Origin: Gymnopus androsaceus JB14
Taxonomy: Eukaryota > Basidiomycota > Agaricomycetes > Agaricales > Omphalotaceae
Direction of reading: 5' to 3'
Assembly: GCA_009733575.1 (NCBI GenBank)
Contig: ML769429.1
Location: 124,001 to 188,000, forward strand
DNA: 64,000 nt
Under the pieces are notes generated by a model that saw only the letters and a list, made by a program, of their open reading frames with translations, made no database searches and was not told the DNA's origin. Position 1 is the first letter of the stretch. Each line of letters opens with the position of its first letter. Below, in pieces: positions 12,204 to 21,955 of this stretch. The position numbers and the translations under genes were made by a program.

Positions 12204-12656
12204 ACAATCTTGCAATGATTGTACATGTATTGAACTCTATGAAAAGGCAAGCATGATTGAACAGCATAGGGATGTGCCTAGATAAGCACATGCTTCAATA
12301 AGCACCAAGGAAATATAAAAGTAAACAAAGGAAATGATAAGTAATAGACCATGTGGCATGAGTTAAGATAAAGTGTTTGTAACATGCACATCAGCCCATA
12401 TCCAAACAATGTCTTCTCTTGAGTTTCATTTGTCTATCCCTCTTCAGCAATTATAATCCCCCAATCCATTCTTGCATCCATGAATTTCTTTGAAACTAGC
12501 ATGCAGAAACTTTAACATGCCTATCAAATTCAAAGTTCAGTGTCAAAGTTCAGTGTCCTTGCAGCATCCAATCTCAGGATCATTTACCCAGAGACCAGAG
12601 TTATGAAGCACCATGATGGAGAGGGCTGAGCAGCTAAGGCAGCCTGGCTATCATGA
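12204..12656. other. Intergenic, nothing recognised
   Basis: AT-rich spacer between the copia LTR and the direct repeat at 12657. No gene or repeat supported. Confidence 0.35.
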
Positions 12657-12775
12657 TGCCAGAGGTGGAATGTGGTGGATGATCATGTTGAGCCTACAGT
12701 ACATGACAAATGACCAAAGATCTACCTAACATGTGACTACATGAGGGCAAGCCTGGCCTGGACCCCCTACTCCAT
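12657..12775. repeat. Direct repeat of about 119 bp, left copy (short LTR-like)
   Basis: The sequence from ccagaggtgg to cccctactcc recurs in the same orientation at 21597-21716 with roughly 85-90% identity by eye. The two copies bracket a gag-like ORF and the chromovirus inserted into it. They could be short LTRs of a small non-autonomous element. Confidence 0.6.
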
Positions 12776-13332
12776 GTGCCCCCACTAAAAAATGTGCAGT
12801 GTCCTTGTTGCGCCAGCCTACACATGAAAATTAAGCACAAATAGGTGACAAGCAACAATCAACCAAAACAGTGGACCCAGCCTAAATCTCCTAGAAGCTG
12901 ACTGAGCTGCAGCAAACAAGGATATCTTGTCCAGTCCAACACAGGCTTCTGATCATGTAGCAGAAAGACTGGAGGTTGAACTGGAACTGCAAATGATGGC
13001 ACTGGGCCAAGGGGCAATACATAAAAGATCTTGACAGGCTTCCCTGCTCCAATACCAGCAGGATGTCAATGTTAGAATAAAGTCCGAAATGGTGACTTCA
13101 CTCTGGTCTAATAGCAGTAAGCCCTTAGCAAACAGGCGGGGAATAAATTCAGAGGTATGATACTTTATATAGCTACTGTAATGATAGGTTGAACTATCTA
13201 AGCTATCTCTACCAAGCGATAAGTAAGATAAGGTCAGATACGGAAACAGCGCATCAAGCACATATATTGAATAAAAATGGAACCAGATAGAGCGTACGGC
13301 TCGATTGCCTGATACAGTTCTATCTCCAACAG

Positions 13333-14010
13333 TCAATGGGTAATAAGCAGAAAGTTTTGGTAAGGTGATGGTAGTGGCGTAGGCCTCTGTGTAGCTGTAT
13401 TAACATGGAATGAATGAAATGAATTTTGTTGCTGTCTCAAGCCCCAATGGTGACATGTGCAGTACTGGAGGGATCTGAAAGGTGGAGCAGATGGTTGCTC
13501 TGAATGTAAAGTAGCAGTGTTGCATGCTGCAGGTAGAGTGGCTGCTGATGACGAGATGAGTGTTGCAGCTGGTAAAGAATTGGCTTCATCTGCCCAGCTT
13601 AATGCAGATGCAGGATCAATGGGAGGTGTGTCAATAACAATCATAGCAGGCATGAGGTTGGCAGGGATGATGTCAGTCAGTGGAAGTGGAAGCATCACTG
13701 TCCCGGAGAGGTCAGCTGTGTCCAGAGTGATGCTGACCATGCTACACATTTCCTTTGCTGCCTGTTCCAAACCTAACTTTGTTCCTTCTCTAATACCAGC
13801 ACTTTTCCCCATATATATATATCACAAAACCTTAATTCAACTCATTGCTGCATGTGCAATTGTCTGAGCCAATTTGTCAAGCTGCATCCCACAAAAATTG
13901 AAATGCACACTCTGTGTCTGTAGATGACTGAAGTTCTTCAAGTATGACCCAAAAAACCTCCGCAGGGTCATTGATTTCCTTGACAAGTACATGATAGATG
14001 GGAGAGGAGG
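13333..14010 (-). pseudogene. Gag-like ORF, 3' part, separated by the chromovirus insertion
   Basis: This is the downstream half of a reading that starts at 21575 on the minus strand. When the chromovirus and one copy of its GGAGG duplication are ignored, the frame of 21182-21442 runs straight into the frame that ends near 13883 (SPIYHVLVKEINDPAEVFW and on). Farther downstream is a frame of 159 codons (13333-13812), rich in Ala/Ser/Pro. No pol domains are present. I infer a gag-like product of a small retroelement from context; a host gene destroyed by the insertion is the alternative. Confidence 0.4.
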
Positions 14011-14456
14011 TGTCAGCGACTAGTTCCCCACAACATGAGGTACCAGGTGTCACGACTTCAGACTTAGGCAAAGACAAGAACGATGAGGAAAAGAGAAGAA
14101 GATGATATTGAGAACTAGGAGATATTGACGAGATTGAAGCTAAGGACTTAAGCTACAGCTACAACTACTTATATACTAAAGTACAAACCCTAAGCCCTAT
14201 ACCCTATACCCTGACCGTGCGGTAACAATGCATGAAACAATAAAAGACAACAAGTAAACGACAATAAGTAATGATAGGTCGCAAGTATGGACATGCTAAC
14301 ATGTGTTGTGATCGGAAACGATCATACTCTGATTGACAGAACCTAATTAGTATAGCCGCGCGTCTAAACAAGTGCTTATATGATATACAAGAGTAAATAA
14401 AGGAAAATGATAAAGAATAATACCATGTGTCTGATAAGATAAGAATGTTTGTAACA
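14011..14456 (-). repeat. Chromovirus 3' LTR
   Basis: 446 bp, almost identical to 20730-21181. On the minus strand it is preceded by the polypurine tract AAAGAGGGGG at about 14459-14468. Confidence 0.93.
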
Positions 14457-15110
14457 TTACCCCCTCTTTAGGACACGATTTCCACATCGCGCAAGCTTTG
14501 CAGTCATAGATTCAGTTGGTATGGAAGTTGGAATGGGTGTCGTTAATGATTCGGGAATAGGACGGAAAAGGTGTTTTGGAAATAATGACATGGGTATTTT
14601 GAGTTTTCGGATGTCTTTTGAACGTGGTTTGGAAGGATTTTTATTATGGAAATCCTTAATAGCATCCTTTGCTTTGTCAAGATTTGATACTGGTTCCCAT
14701 GTCATTTCGTGTGGTCCATATCCTTTCCATTTGACTTTGTACGACACCTTCTTACTTCTTTTATTTTCCTTCAAATCGACTATTTCTTCAACTTCATACT
14801 CCGGTTCTTCTCCTTCGATCTCTACAGGTGGTGGGTTCGTATTTCGAGGTTGATTCGGAAATTGTGGAGGATGAAAAGGAGTAAGGAGGACTTCATTGAA
14901 GATGTTATGAACATTTCTCCATGTTTTTGGGATTTTGAGTTTGTATGAACTGCGACCAACTTTCTCTAGTATTTCGAAGGGTCCGAATTGTTTGTCATCC
15001 AATTTTTTCATTGGGCAACTTGTTGTAATATTTATCCCTTCGAGCCACACTTTGTCTCCGACTTTGTATTCTTTTGACTCGCTATGTCCTTTGTCATAGT
15101 AGCGAGTCAT
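14457..15110 (-). CDS. Integrase C-terminus and chromodomain of the chromovirus (fragment)
   Basis: Open for 217 codons on the minus strand. It holds the integrase C-terminal GPFEILEKVG and YKLKIP region, then a chromodomain: YEVEEIVDLK, then YKVKWKGYGPHEMTWEP with its aromatic positions kept. Chromodomains of this kind direct chromovirus integration to modified chromatin. It ends in an Arg/Ser/Pro-rich tail just before the polypurine tract. It is cut off from the rest of integrase by the MITE at 15167-15727, so the Met is only the first in the fragment. Confidence 0.85.
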   Translation of the reverse strand: MTRYYDKGHSESKEYKVGDKVWLEGINITTSCPMKKLDDKQFGPFEILEKVGRSSYKLKIPKTWRNVHNIFNEVLLTPFHPPQFPNQPRNTNPPPVEIEGEEPEYEVEEIVDLKENKRSKKVSYKVKWKGYGPHEMTWEPVSNLDKAKDAIKDFHNKNPSKPRSKDIRKLKIPMSLFPKHLFRPIPESLTTPIPTSIPTESMTAKLARCGNRVLKRG

Positions 15111-15166
15111 ATCTTCAGCCGCTTTCTTTAGCGCTGAGCCTACTTCGTCTCATACTTTCTTCATAT

Positions 15167-15727
15167 TAGGGTTTTGAAGTACAATTTATTAAACTGCAAA
15201 TAAATCATAAATTGTATTGTATTGTACTGCAAAATGTATCACTGAAGCTTGTACTGATACACAGTATAAATCAGTACAGGTTTACAGTTTATTCAAAATG
15301 TGAAAATGGCTTGAACTGTTTTGAATCAGTTTAAATCAGTACACATTTACAGCAGGTTATACTAGTGCAAACCTTGCATTACACCTACTAAACAAGCTTA
15401 CAGTTTCATTTATTACTCCAATCTTGATCAAGATGTACTTTCAATAGTTTATGAGAGCTTCCTATGATATGGATGTTGTAAAACATTACATATCTGGTAG
15501 CAAATAGTATATAAATGATCAGTTCATGTCAATTTATACTGATATAAACCAATTTGAATCTGAACTGATTTAAACTCATAAATTGTATTGTATTGCACTG
15601 GTTGTATCAGTACAATCAGTACAGGTACACAGTTTAACCAGTTTTCAATAAATCTTGTACCAGTACAATTCATGATTTATTGGATTTGGACCAAATAAAT
15701 TGCATTGCATTGTACTTTGAAACCCTA
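15167..15727. mobile_element. 561-bp hAT-type MITE, copy 2, with 8-bp target duplication
   Basis: Same length, termini and interior as the element at 6360-6920 with few differences, in the same orientation. Flanked by the perfect 8-bp duplication CTTCATAT (15159-15166 and 15728-15735). It sits inside the chromovirus integrase and is therefore younger than that insertion. Confidence 0.93.
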
Positions 15728-15739
15728 CTTCATATTATT

Positions 15740-18706
15740 GGCAAATTCTTGGGCGGAGGGATTAGAGGATTTTTCTTTTGGTGCAGTGCCTTTATAAGGG
15801 TGGCGACCCATATCAGCGAAGAAGGGAGTAACTTTTGTAGCGGAGTGTACTCAATTGTTGTATGCAAACTCGGCTGTAGGTAACCATTCATGCCAGTCAG
15901 ACTGGTGGTAATTGATGAACAAACAAAGGTAATGCTCAGTTTCTTGGTTTGTTCTTTCGGTTTGTCCATTGGTTTGAGGATGGTATGCCGTTGTAAAGTT
16001 TGCTTCAATTCCAAGCTGTTTGTAAAGTTCTTTCATGAAACCTGAATGGAATTGTGGACCTCGATCGTGTACAATTTTTCGGAAAAGGCCATGAATAGGG
16101 AAGATCTTTTCTCTATACATTCATGCCATGCCTTCTGACGTTAGCGACATATGAGTGGGAAAAAGCCTAATTCGCTTTGTATAGTGATCGGCAAATACAG
16201 CAATGGCATCAAATCCTCCTGCTTCTGGTAATTTTCCGATCAGGTCTACTCCTACGAATTCCCAGGGTCCGGATGGTACGTTATGAGGATTGAGATGTCC
16301 AACAGGTTTATTCTGATGAATTTTTGTGGCTTGGCACTTCTCGCATCCTTTTATATACATTCGGATGTCGTTTCCCATTCCTGGCCACCAGTAGTCACGA
16401 GTAACTAACTCCCACATTTTGTACTGTCCTGGATGTCCTCCAAGGATTGAGTCATGGTGTTTTTGTATGATTTCTCCTCGTAATTCTCGGTTCTTTGGGA
16501 TGTAGATGCGATTTTTCCACGTAACGATTCCATTGTGTTCGTTAACCCAGTATTTGTCTTTTCCATTTAGAGCTTCGACCACCGCTTTATCCATGTTATT
16601 GACATATTTTTTGATTTTGTCAACGATAGCGTCTTCTGGACTTTCAGTTTCATGGATTATATTGATGAAAAACTCGGGTTTTAGAATAATGATGTCTTTG
16701 TTGTCATTCACCCCCGTCTCAAGGTTTATCATCCTTGACAAAGCATCAGCTTTTCCCATAGAAGTTCCTGGTTTGTGATGAAGAACGAATTCGTATTCGG
16801 ATAGTTCCGTAACCCAACGTGCTTGTCGCCAATTGAGTTTCTGGGGTTTACGGAAGTACTGGAGATTTTGGTGATCAGTCCATACTTCAAATGGTTCTTG
16901 AGTGCCCATAAGGTACTGGCGCCATTCCGATAGTGAATCCATAATGGCCATCATTTCTTTGTCATAAATCTCGTAGTTATGTTCAACATCATTGAGAGAA
17001 CGAGATCGAAAGGCTACTGGTTTCCATTTTCCATCAATCTGTTGGGACAGTACCGCACCATTGGCGAAATCAGACGGATCGGCTTCTACTCGGAATTTCC
17101 CATTGTCTAAGGGAATCACTAGTGTAACATCTTGGGCAATTCTTGTCTTTAGAGTTTTGAAGGCTTGAAACTCTTCCAGACCCCATGACCATTCCACATT
17201 TCCAGTGAGTTTGCTAAGTGGTCTGGCAACATGACTGAACCCTTGAATGAAGCGTCTAAAGAAGTTACAGAATCCTAAAAAGGATTGTATGTCGCGTTTC
17301 TTCTTTGGGACTGGCCAGTCTTTAACTGCTTCAACCTTTTTTGGATCCATTTTCACTTGTCCATTTCCGACAATGATACCAAGATAGTTGACGTGAGGTG
17401 ACTCAAATGTACACTTCTCTGGTTTCAGATAGAGACCATTTTCTTCGAGGATTTTAAGGACTTTATGTACAATACGGCAATGTTCTTCAATGGTGTCTGT
17501 GAATACAAGGATATCGTCCATATATACGATTACGTGTCCTTGGTCAATGAGGCGTTTCAGGATATGATTCATGAATGCTTGGAATGTTGCGGGAGAATTT
17601 GTAAGACCAAAAAACATGACTGTGGGTTCAAATAACCCTCGATTAGTTCTGAATGCCACTTTCCATTCATCACCATCCTTGATCCTAATATTGTTGTATC
17701 CCCATCGAATGTCCATCTTTGTAAAAACCTTAGCGTCCTTAAGCTTATCAATTAGTTCTTGGATTAAAGGGAGTGGATAACGGTTTTTAATTGTCATATC
17801 GTTGAGTTTCCGATAATCCTGAACTGGTCGTAAAGCACCATCCTTTTTTTTAACAAAGAAGAATGGTGAAGCCATTGGAGAGTTTGATGGACGAATATGT
17901 CCCGATCGTAAGTTTTCTTCTAGAAACTCATCCAATGCTTTTTGTTTGTCAAGATTCAGAGGGTAGACTTTACAGTCAACAGGGTTAGAACCAGGCGTGA
18001 GTTCAATGGCATGATCCCATGGCCGTCGTTTAGGAAGTTCATCGAATCCTTGTTTATTGAATACAGCAGGGTGTTCCTTGACGTATTGATCTGCTGTAGA
18101 GGGTTCTGACATGGCGCGTATATGTCTGTGATCTTTGACATAACCTTCCCAATTGAATATAAAGAGTCTCTCCCCTTCTTCTAGACAATTGAGGGAGGTT
18201 CCTTCTTCTGGATTTAGCCACCAAGGTATATAACCGCAACAAGTAGGACAACGATCAAATGTAACGGTAGAGCTTGTCCAATCTATACTAGGATTATGCT
18301 CCCTAAGCCAATTGAGACCAATGAAGATATCAGTGTTCCCAAGGTTGGTAACTCCGAATTCTATTCTTTCCACATGGTCTCCGATGACTAAACAAACTTC
18401 TGCCATTGCTTCGATTGATCCGCCAGCATTTAAAGTACCATCAGCATTGTACACAGCAATTTTGATTGGGAGTTTTCGGATTGGAATGTTATGCTTCTCA
18501 ACAAATTCTTTATTGATACATGATCCAGTCGCTCCGCAATCTAACAGTGCATCTGCTTCTATTTGATTGCCTTTCGTGATGTCCTCGATTATGACCGCTA
18601 GTTTAAGGTCCTTGCCCTTTATTCCTCTTATGAAACATTTACGTTTGAAGTTATTGACTGCTTCAATTGCATCTGGTACTGACAATTTCCTTATTTCCGT
18701 TACCAT
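15740..18706 (-). pseudogene. Chromovirus pol (protease, RT, RNase H, integrase) with one nonsense codon
   Basis: From 18706 to 16124 an 861-codon frame is open. Protease has D-C-G-A-T-G (usual D-S-G-A). RT has FTKMDIRWGYNN and the catalytic YMDD near 17520. RNase H follows with VEADPSDFANGAVL, YEIYDKEMMAI and WTDHQNLQYF. The integrase zinc-binding H..H..C..C module (HPGQYKMWEL, CEKCQATK) leads to the core with GVDLIG. The frame ends at TGA (16121-16123), where gypsy integrases usually have Arg or Lys, and continues in the same frame through VHDRGPQF and HPQTNGQTERTNQ to the MITE. A CGA to TGA change is the simplest explanation. Confidence 0.88.
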
Positions 18707-18721
18707 TTGATCCGTTATTTC

Positions 18722-20189
18722 TCATCGTCGGTTGTTAGGGACCCAAGTCCGTAATTCTCCGATTGCTCGAGAGTCGTTTGATGTCCGAATGCAATTAACC
18801 AGCCATTCTGAAGAATTCAGGGCAAACCTTACAGGATTTTCAGTCTTTTTTGGAGATGGCAAAATGGGGGTAGATTCAGGTGTATTTATTGTGTACAAAA
18901 TGCCACTATCTACATATATAGGGCTGTCCATGTCCGAAACTGACTGAGACTCAACAGGACCTGTGTTCACTGTTGAGATTTCACAAAACCCCAGAGCTTC
19001 CCGAGCTCTGCCTGATCTTCCTCGTTTAACATTGTAAATGCCTGATGTATCGTTTCCCTCTTATTCGGGCAATCTCTTTTCATATGTCCGGGTTGTCCAC
19101 ACCCGAAACACTTGAATGGGCCTCGTGCCCTGCCTCGATCCAACTCCATTGGTTGACCGCTTCCTCCGTAGGTGACACTGGTGCCATCCTGTCGATGAGG
19201 TTGTGGTGTATGTGGAGTTGTTTTAGGTGCCTGCACCTGAGTCTGGGGAGTGGTTTTCGGGGTGGGGTGCCACAAGTTTGTGTTTCCGAAGCCCCAATTT
19301 CTGGTTGCTTTGTTTCTTCTACGCCAAAGATTGTCGAGTTCAACAGTCCTTACCTTCCAGCCTTGGAATGTAGTTGGAAGATTACCAATGCTATAGATGC
19401 TGTGGATAATGGGTTTGTTTACCGCGCGTTCTATTTTCTGTAGAACATGTGGGGCATCTTTGTTGTACTGCGCTGTATTGACTAGTACTTCGAAACATTC
19501 AAAGAACGTTGATACCGTCTCGTCTTTTCCTTGACAAGCTCTCTCAAACTTTTCCCTGGCATCGGCATGTCTTGCTGTATCCAGATATCTTTCATTGAGT
19601 ATGATAATGAACTCGGCCCACGTCGAGTTCCAGCATATAGTCTGGTATAGTTATATTCTCGTTGGTAGTAATTTTCTACCCAGTCTCGTACTTTCTCTCC
19701 TTCCATATAGGAGAGAGCAATATTGATCCGTTCTGTATTGGTTCGGACTTTGTTCTTCTCGTCACTCAGCCACATGCTGAGTTTTCTCTTCCATTCCTGG
19801 TAACTCTCCTTCTTGCCTTTAAACATCGGCGGTTCTTTCAACAGAGATTTTCCAGTAATGGAAACTGAAGGAGTGGTTGGGTCATTTCGAAGTTCCCTGG
19901 GTTCTTCCCCTGGTGCAATGATCTCAAATCCTCTATTTCTGAGGAAGCTTATCATTTCATCAAATTGAGATGGTGGAGCATGTTGTGATACATTAGGGTT
20001 GGGTTGAGGAATGGATGGTATATATGAATCCTGGAGTTCAGGATGTTCATAAGGGTCATTTCGCAGGGGAGATGAAGAATGTGATCCTTGTTGGGACATG
20101 GTGTTTTGGGTTGGTGGTGTAAGAGTAGTAGGAGTAGTTGTTTGATCGGATGGAGTAGGAGGTTTGGAATTACGGGCTCTATAGGTCAT
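18722..20189 (-). pseudogene. Chromovirus gag with CCHC zinc knuckle and a frame break
   Basis: The N-terminal part (19670-20189) is Pro/Thr/Ser-rich and then has a capsid-like segment (KEPPMFKGKKESYQEWKRKL, ALSYMEGEKVRDW). Near 19640 the capsid reading changes frame and continues with LNERYLDTARHADA and FFECFEVLVNTAQY. The nucleocapsid knuckle is at about 19060-19110 (CFGCGQPGHMKRDC). The frame change may be a mutation. The gag-pol junction near 18707-18730 also needs a frame change, which may be normal for the element. Confidence 0.75.
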
Positions 20190-20729
20190 GCGATCCAGAA
20201 TGGTGAGAGGTGAATGTGATCAACTACTCTCGGAATATGGAATGATGAAAAATAAAAATAAAAGAAATAGAAAGGTGAAGGAATAGGAATGTGATAAAAT
20301 GAATATAACGCAAATGCATAAAGGTCATGTGAAGAGTGTTCACAAACAGTCTTTGCACTTGTCTTGCTGACTTAACATGGCTCTCAGACTAGGAATGGAG
20401 CAATGTTCCATGCGCTATGACCCCTCTCCAAAGATTGGTTATCAGTCAAAAGCTTTCGACTACCAGTACTACGAGTCAGACTCAACATTACTCGTGTTGT
20501 ACTATAGGTGTCTATAAGTCTAATTGGGTGCAAAGATCTGTAATGCAAAAGGTTGGTAGAATGGTAAGCGTAGTGTGTGGGATGAGAGAATTATGATTGC
20601 GTAGCGTGGAATACAAAACGTGAAATCTCGAATAGCAAGAAATCACAATGGTTGTTGAAGAGTACTGTCAACCAGTATCAACAACGAGCAACAATCTGTG
20701 ACGAGTGGAAGAGATTAGCTTCAATCTTC

Positions 20730-21181
20730 TGTCAGCGACTAGTTCCCCACAACATGAGGTACCAGGTGTCACGACTTCAGACTTAGGCAAAGACAAGAAC
20801 AATGAGGAAAAGAGAAGAAGATGATATTGAGAACTAGGAGATATTGACGAGATTGAAGCTAAGGACTTAAGCTACAGCTACAACTACTTATATACTAAAG
20901 TACAAACCCTAAGCCCTATACCCTATACCCTGACCGTGCGGTAACAATGCATGAAACAATAAAAGACAACAAGTAAACGACAATAAGTAATGATAGGTCG
21001 ATCGTACAAGTATGGACATGCTAACATGTGTTGTGATCGGAAACGATCATACTCTGATTGACAGAACCTAATTAGTATAGCTGCGCGTCTAAACAAGTGC
21101 TTATATGATATACAAGAGTAAATAAAGGAAAATGATAAAGAATAATACCATGTGTCTGATAAGATAAGAACGTTTGTAACA
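20730..21181 (-). repeat. Chromovirus 5' LTR
   Basis: 452 bp. Differs from the 3' LTR by three CpG transitions and an extra 6 nt (near 21000-21006). It contains the tandem CCCTATACCCTATACCCTGA motif. Confidence 0.93.
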
Positions 21182-21575
21182 GGAGGTGGACTGGTTGGAG
21201 ACTTCAGTGATGAGAGCAACAATAGATGGGGTAGACAGCATTTTCAAACACTTGCTGCAAAAAGCATTGTTCTCAATACACTCAATGAAATATGCAACAA
21301 AAAGCTTGCAAAGAATAGACCAAACACTTTGCAGAGACTTTGGGCACTGCATTGAACCAATCACATGCCGTTCCGCCCAGTTTGCTCTCAAATTTGGAAA
21401 TGCAGTCCCAATCATTATCTTGGATTGCCACAACAGTATCAATGGCTTTCAAAAACTTCTCTGCACCTATTCCTTCCTCTCCATTACCCCAGAAAGACTG
21501 AATGCAAGACATTGAGACAAAAAGAAAAAGCTGGGCCACTGAGCAAAAAAGTAAGCTGGAAGGTGTGTGGTTCAA
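21182..21575 (-). pseudogene. Gag-like ORF, 5' part, interrupted by the chromovirus
   Basis: A minus-strand reading from 21575 has a segment WGNGEEGIGAEKFLKAIDT followed by CISKFESKLGGTACDWFN, which resembles a retroelement Gag capsid N-terminus (a W-x-G..A..WL/FL pattern, then the AxxW-like ACDWFN). A frame change then leads into the segment that continues across the chromovirus at 14010. It has no neighbouring pol. The initiation site is not clear. See 13333-14010. Confidence 0.45.
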
Positions 21576-21596
21576 ATCACACTGTTGTCATATTGC

Positions 21597-21716
21597 AATT
21601 CCAGAGGTGAAATGCAGTGGATGATTGTGTTGAACCTACAGTACATGACAAATGACCAAAGATCTACCTAACATACTACACTGTGAGGGCAGGCATGGCC
21701 TGGACCCCCTACTCCA
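21597..21716. repeat. Direct repeat of about 120 bp, right copy (short LTR-like)
   Basis: Matches 12657-12775 in the same orientation (shared core tacagtacatgacaaatgac). It lies only about 240 bp upstream of the TOR start codon, so a transposon end abuts the TOR promoter. Confidence 0.6.
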
Positions 21717-21955
21717 ATGATTTTTTGTTTGAGATGTTGAGAGGTGCAATTGAATCTTGAGAAGGCCAGGATATTGCACCAGCATGCTATCTTGTTTCCA
21801 CGCCTCGGTTCGGCCCAGCCGTCCCGGATTAGCCGCTCAGGCGCTAACGCAATAAACGGTATACGATGTCCGCCATTCACGTTTCGTTGATAGATGGTTC
21901 AATGGTTGTTGATGGTTGTTTAGTAAACTCATCTTCTGCGCTTCAGTTGACCTCG

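Larger units (their letters stand above)
14011..21181 (-). mobile_element. Ty3/gypsy chromovirus, recent insertion
   Basis: The 7.17-kb element has LTRs at both ends (14011-14456 and 20730-21181), starting TGTCAGCG and ending TTTGTAACA in plus-strand view, and a perfect 5-bp target duplication GGAGG (14006-14010 and 21182-21186). On the minus strand the order is gag, CCHC knuckle, protease, RT, RNase H, integrase, chromodomain. The LTRs differ by three transitions, all at CpG sites, plus one 6-nt indel, so insertion was recent. Expression is now blocked by a gag frame break, a nonsense codon in integrase and a MITE insertion. Confidence 0.95.

Noticed and set aside
13457..13867. Plus-strand 136-codon ORF
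   Set aside because: It is the antisense shadow of the minus-strand gag-like region, with Gly/Ala-rich composition typical of such shadows.
21866..21955. TOR start at ATG 21866
   Set aside because: In frame, but it would add 30 residues of low similarity; ATG 21956 directly precedes the conserved N-terminal HEAT sequence. Not firmly excluded.
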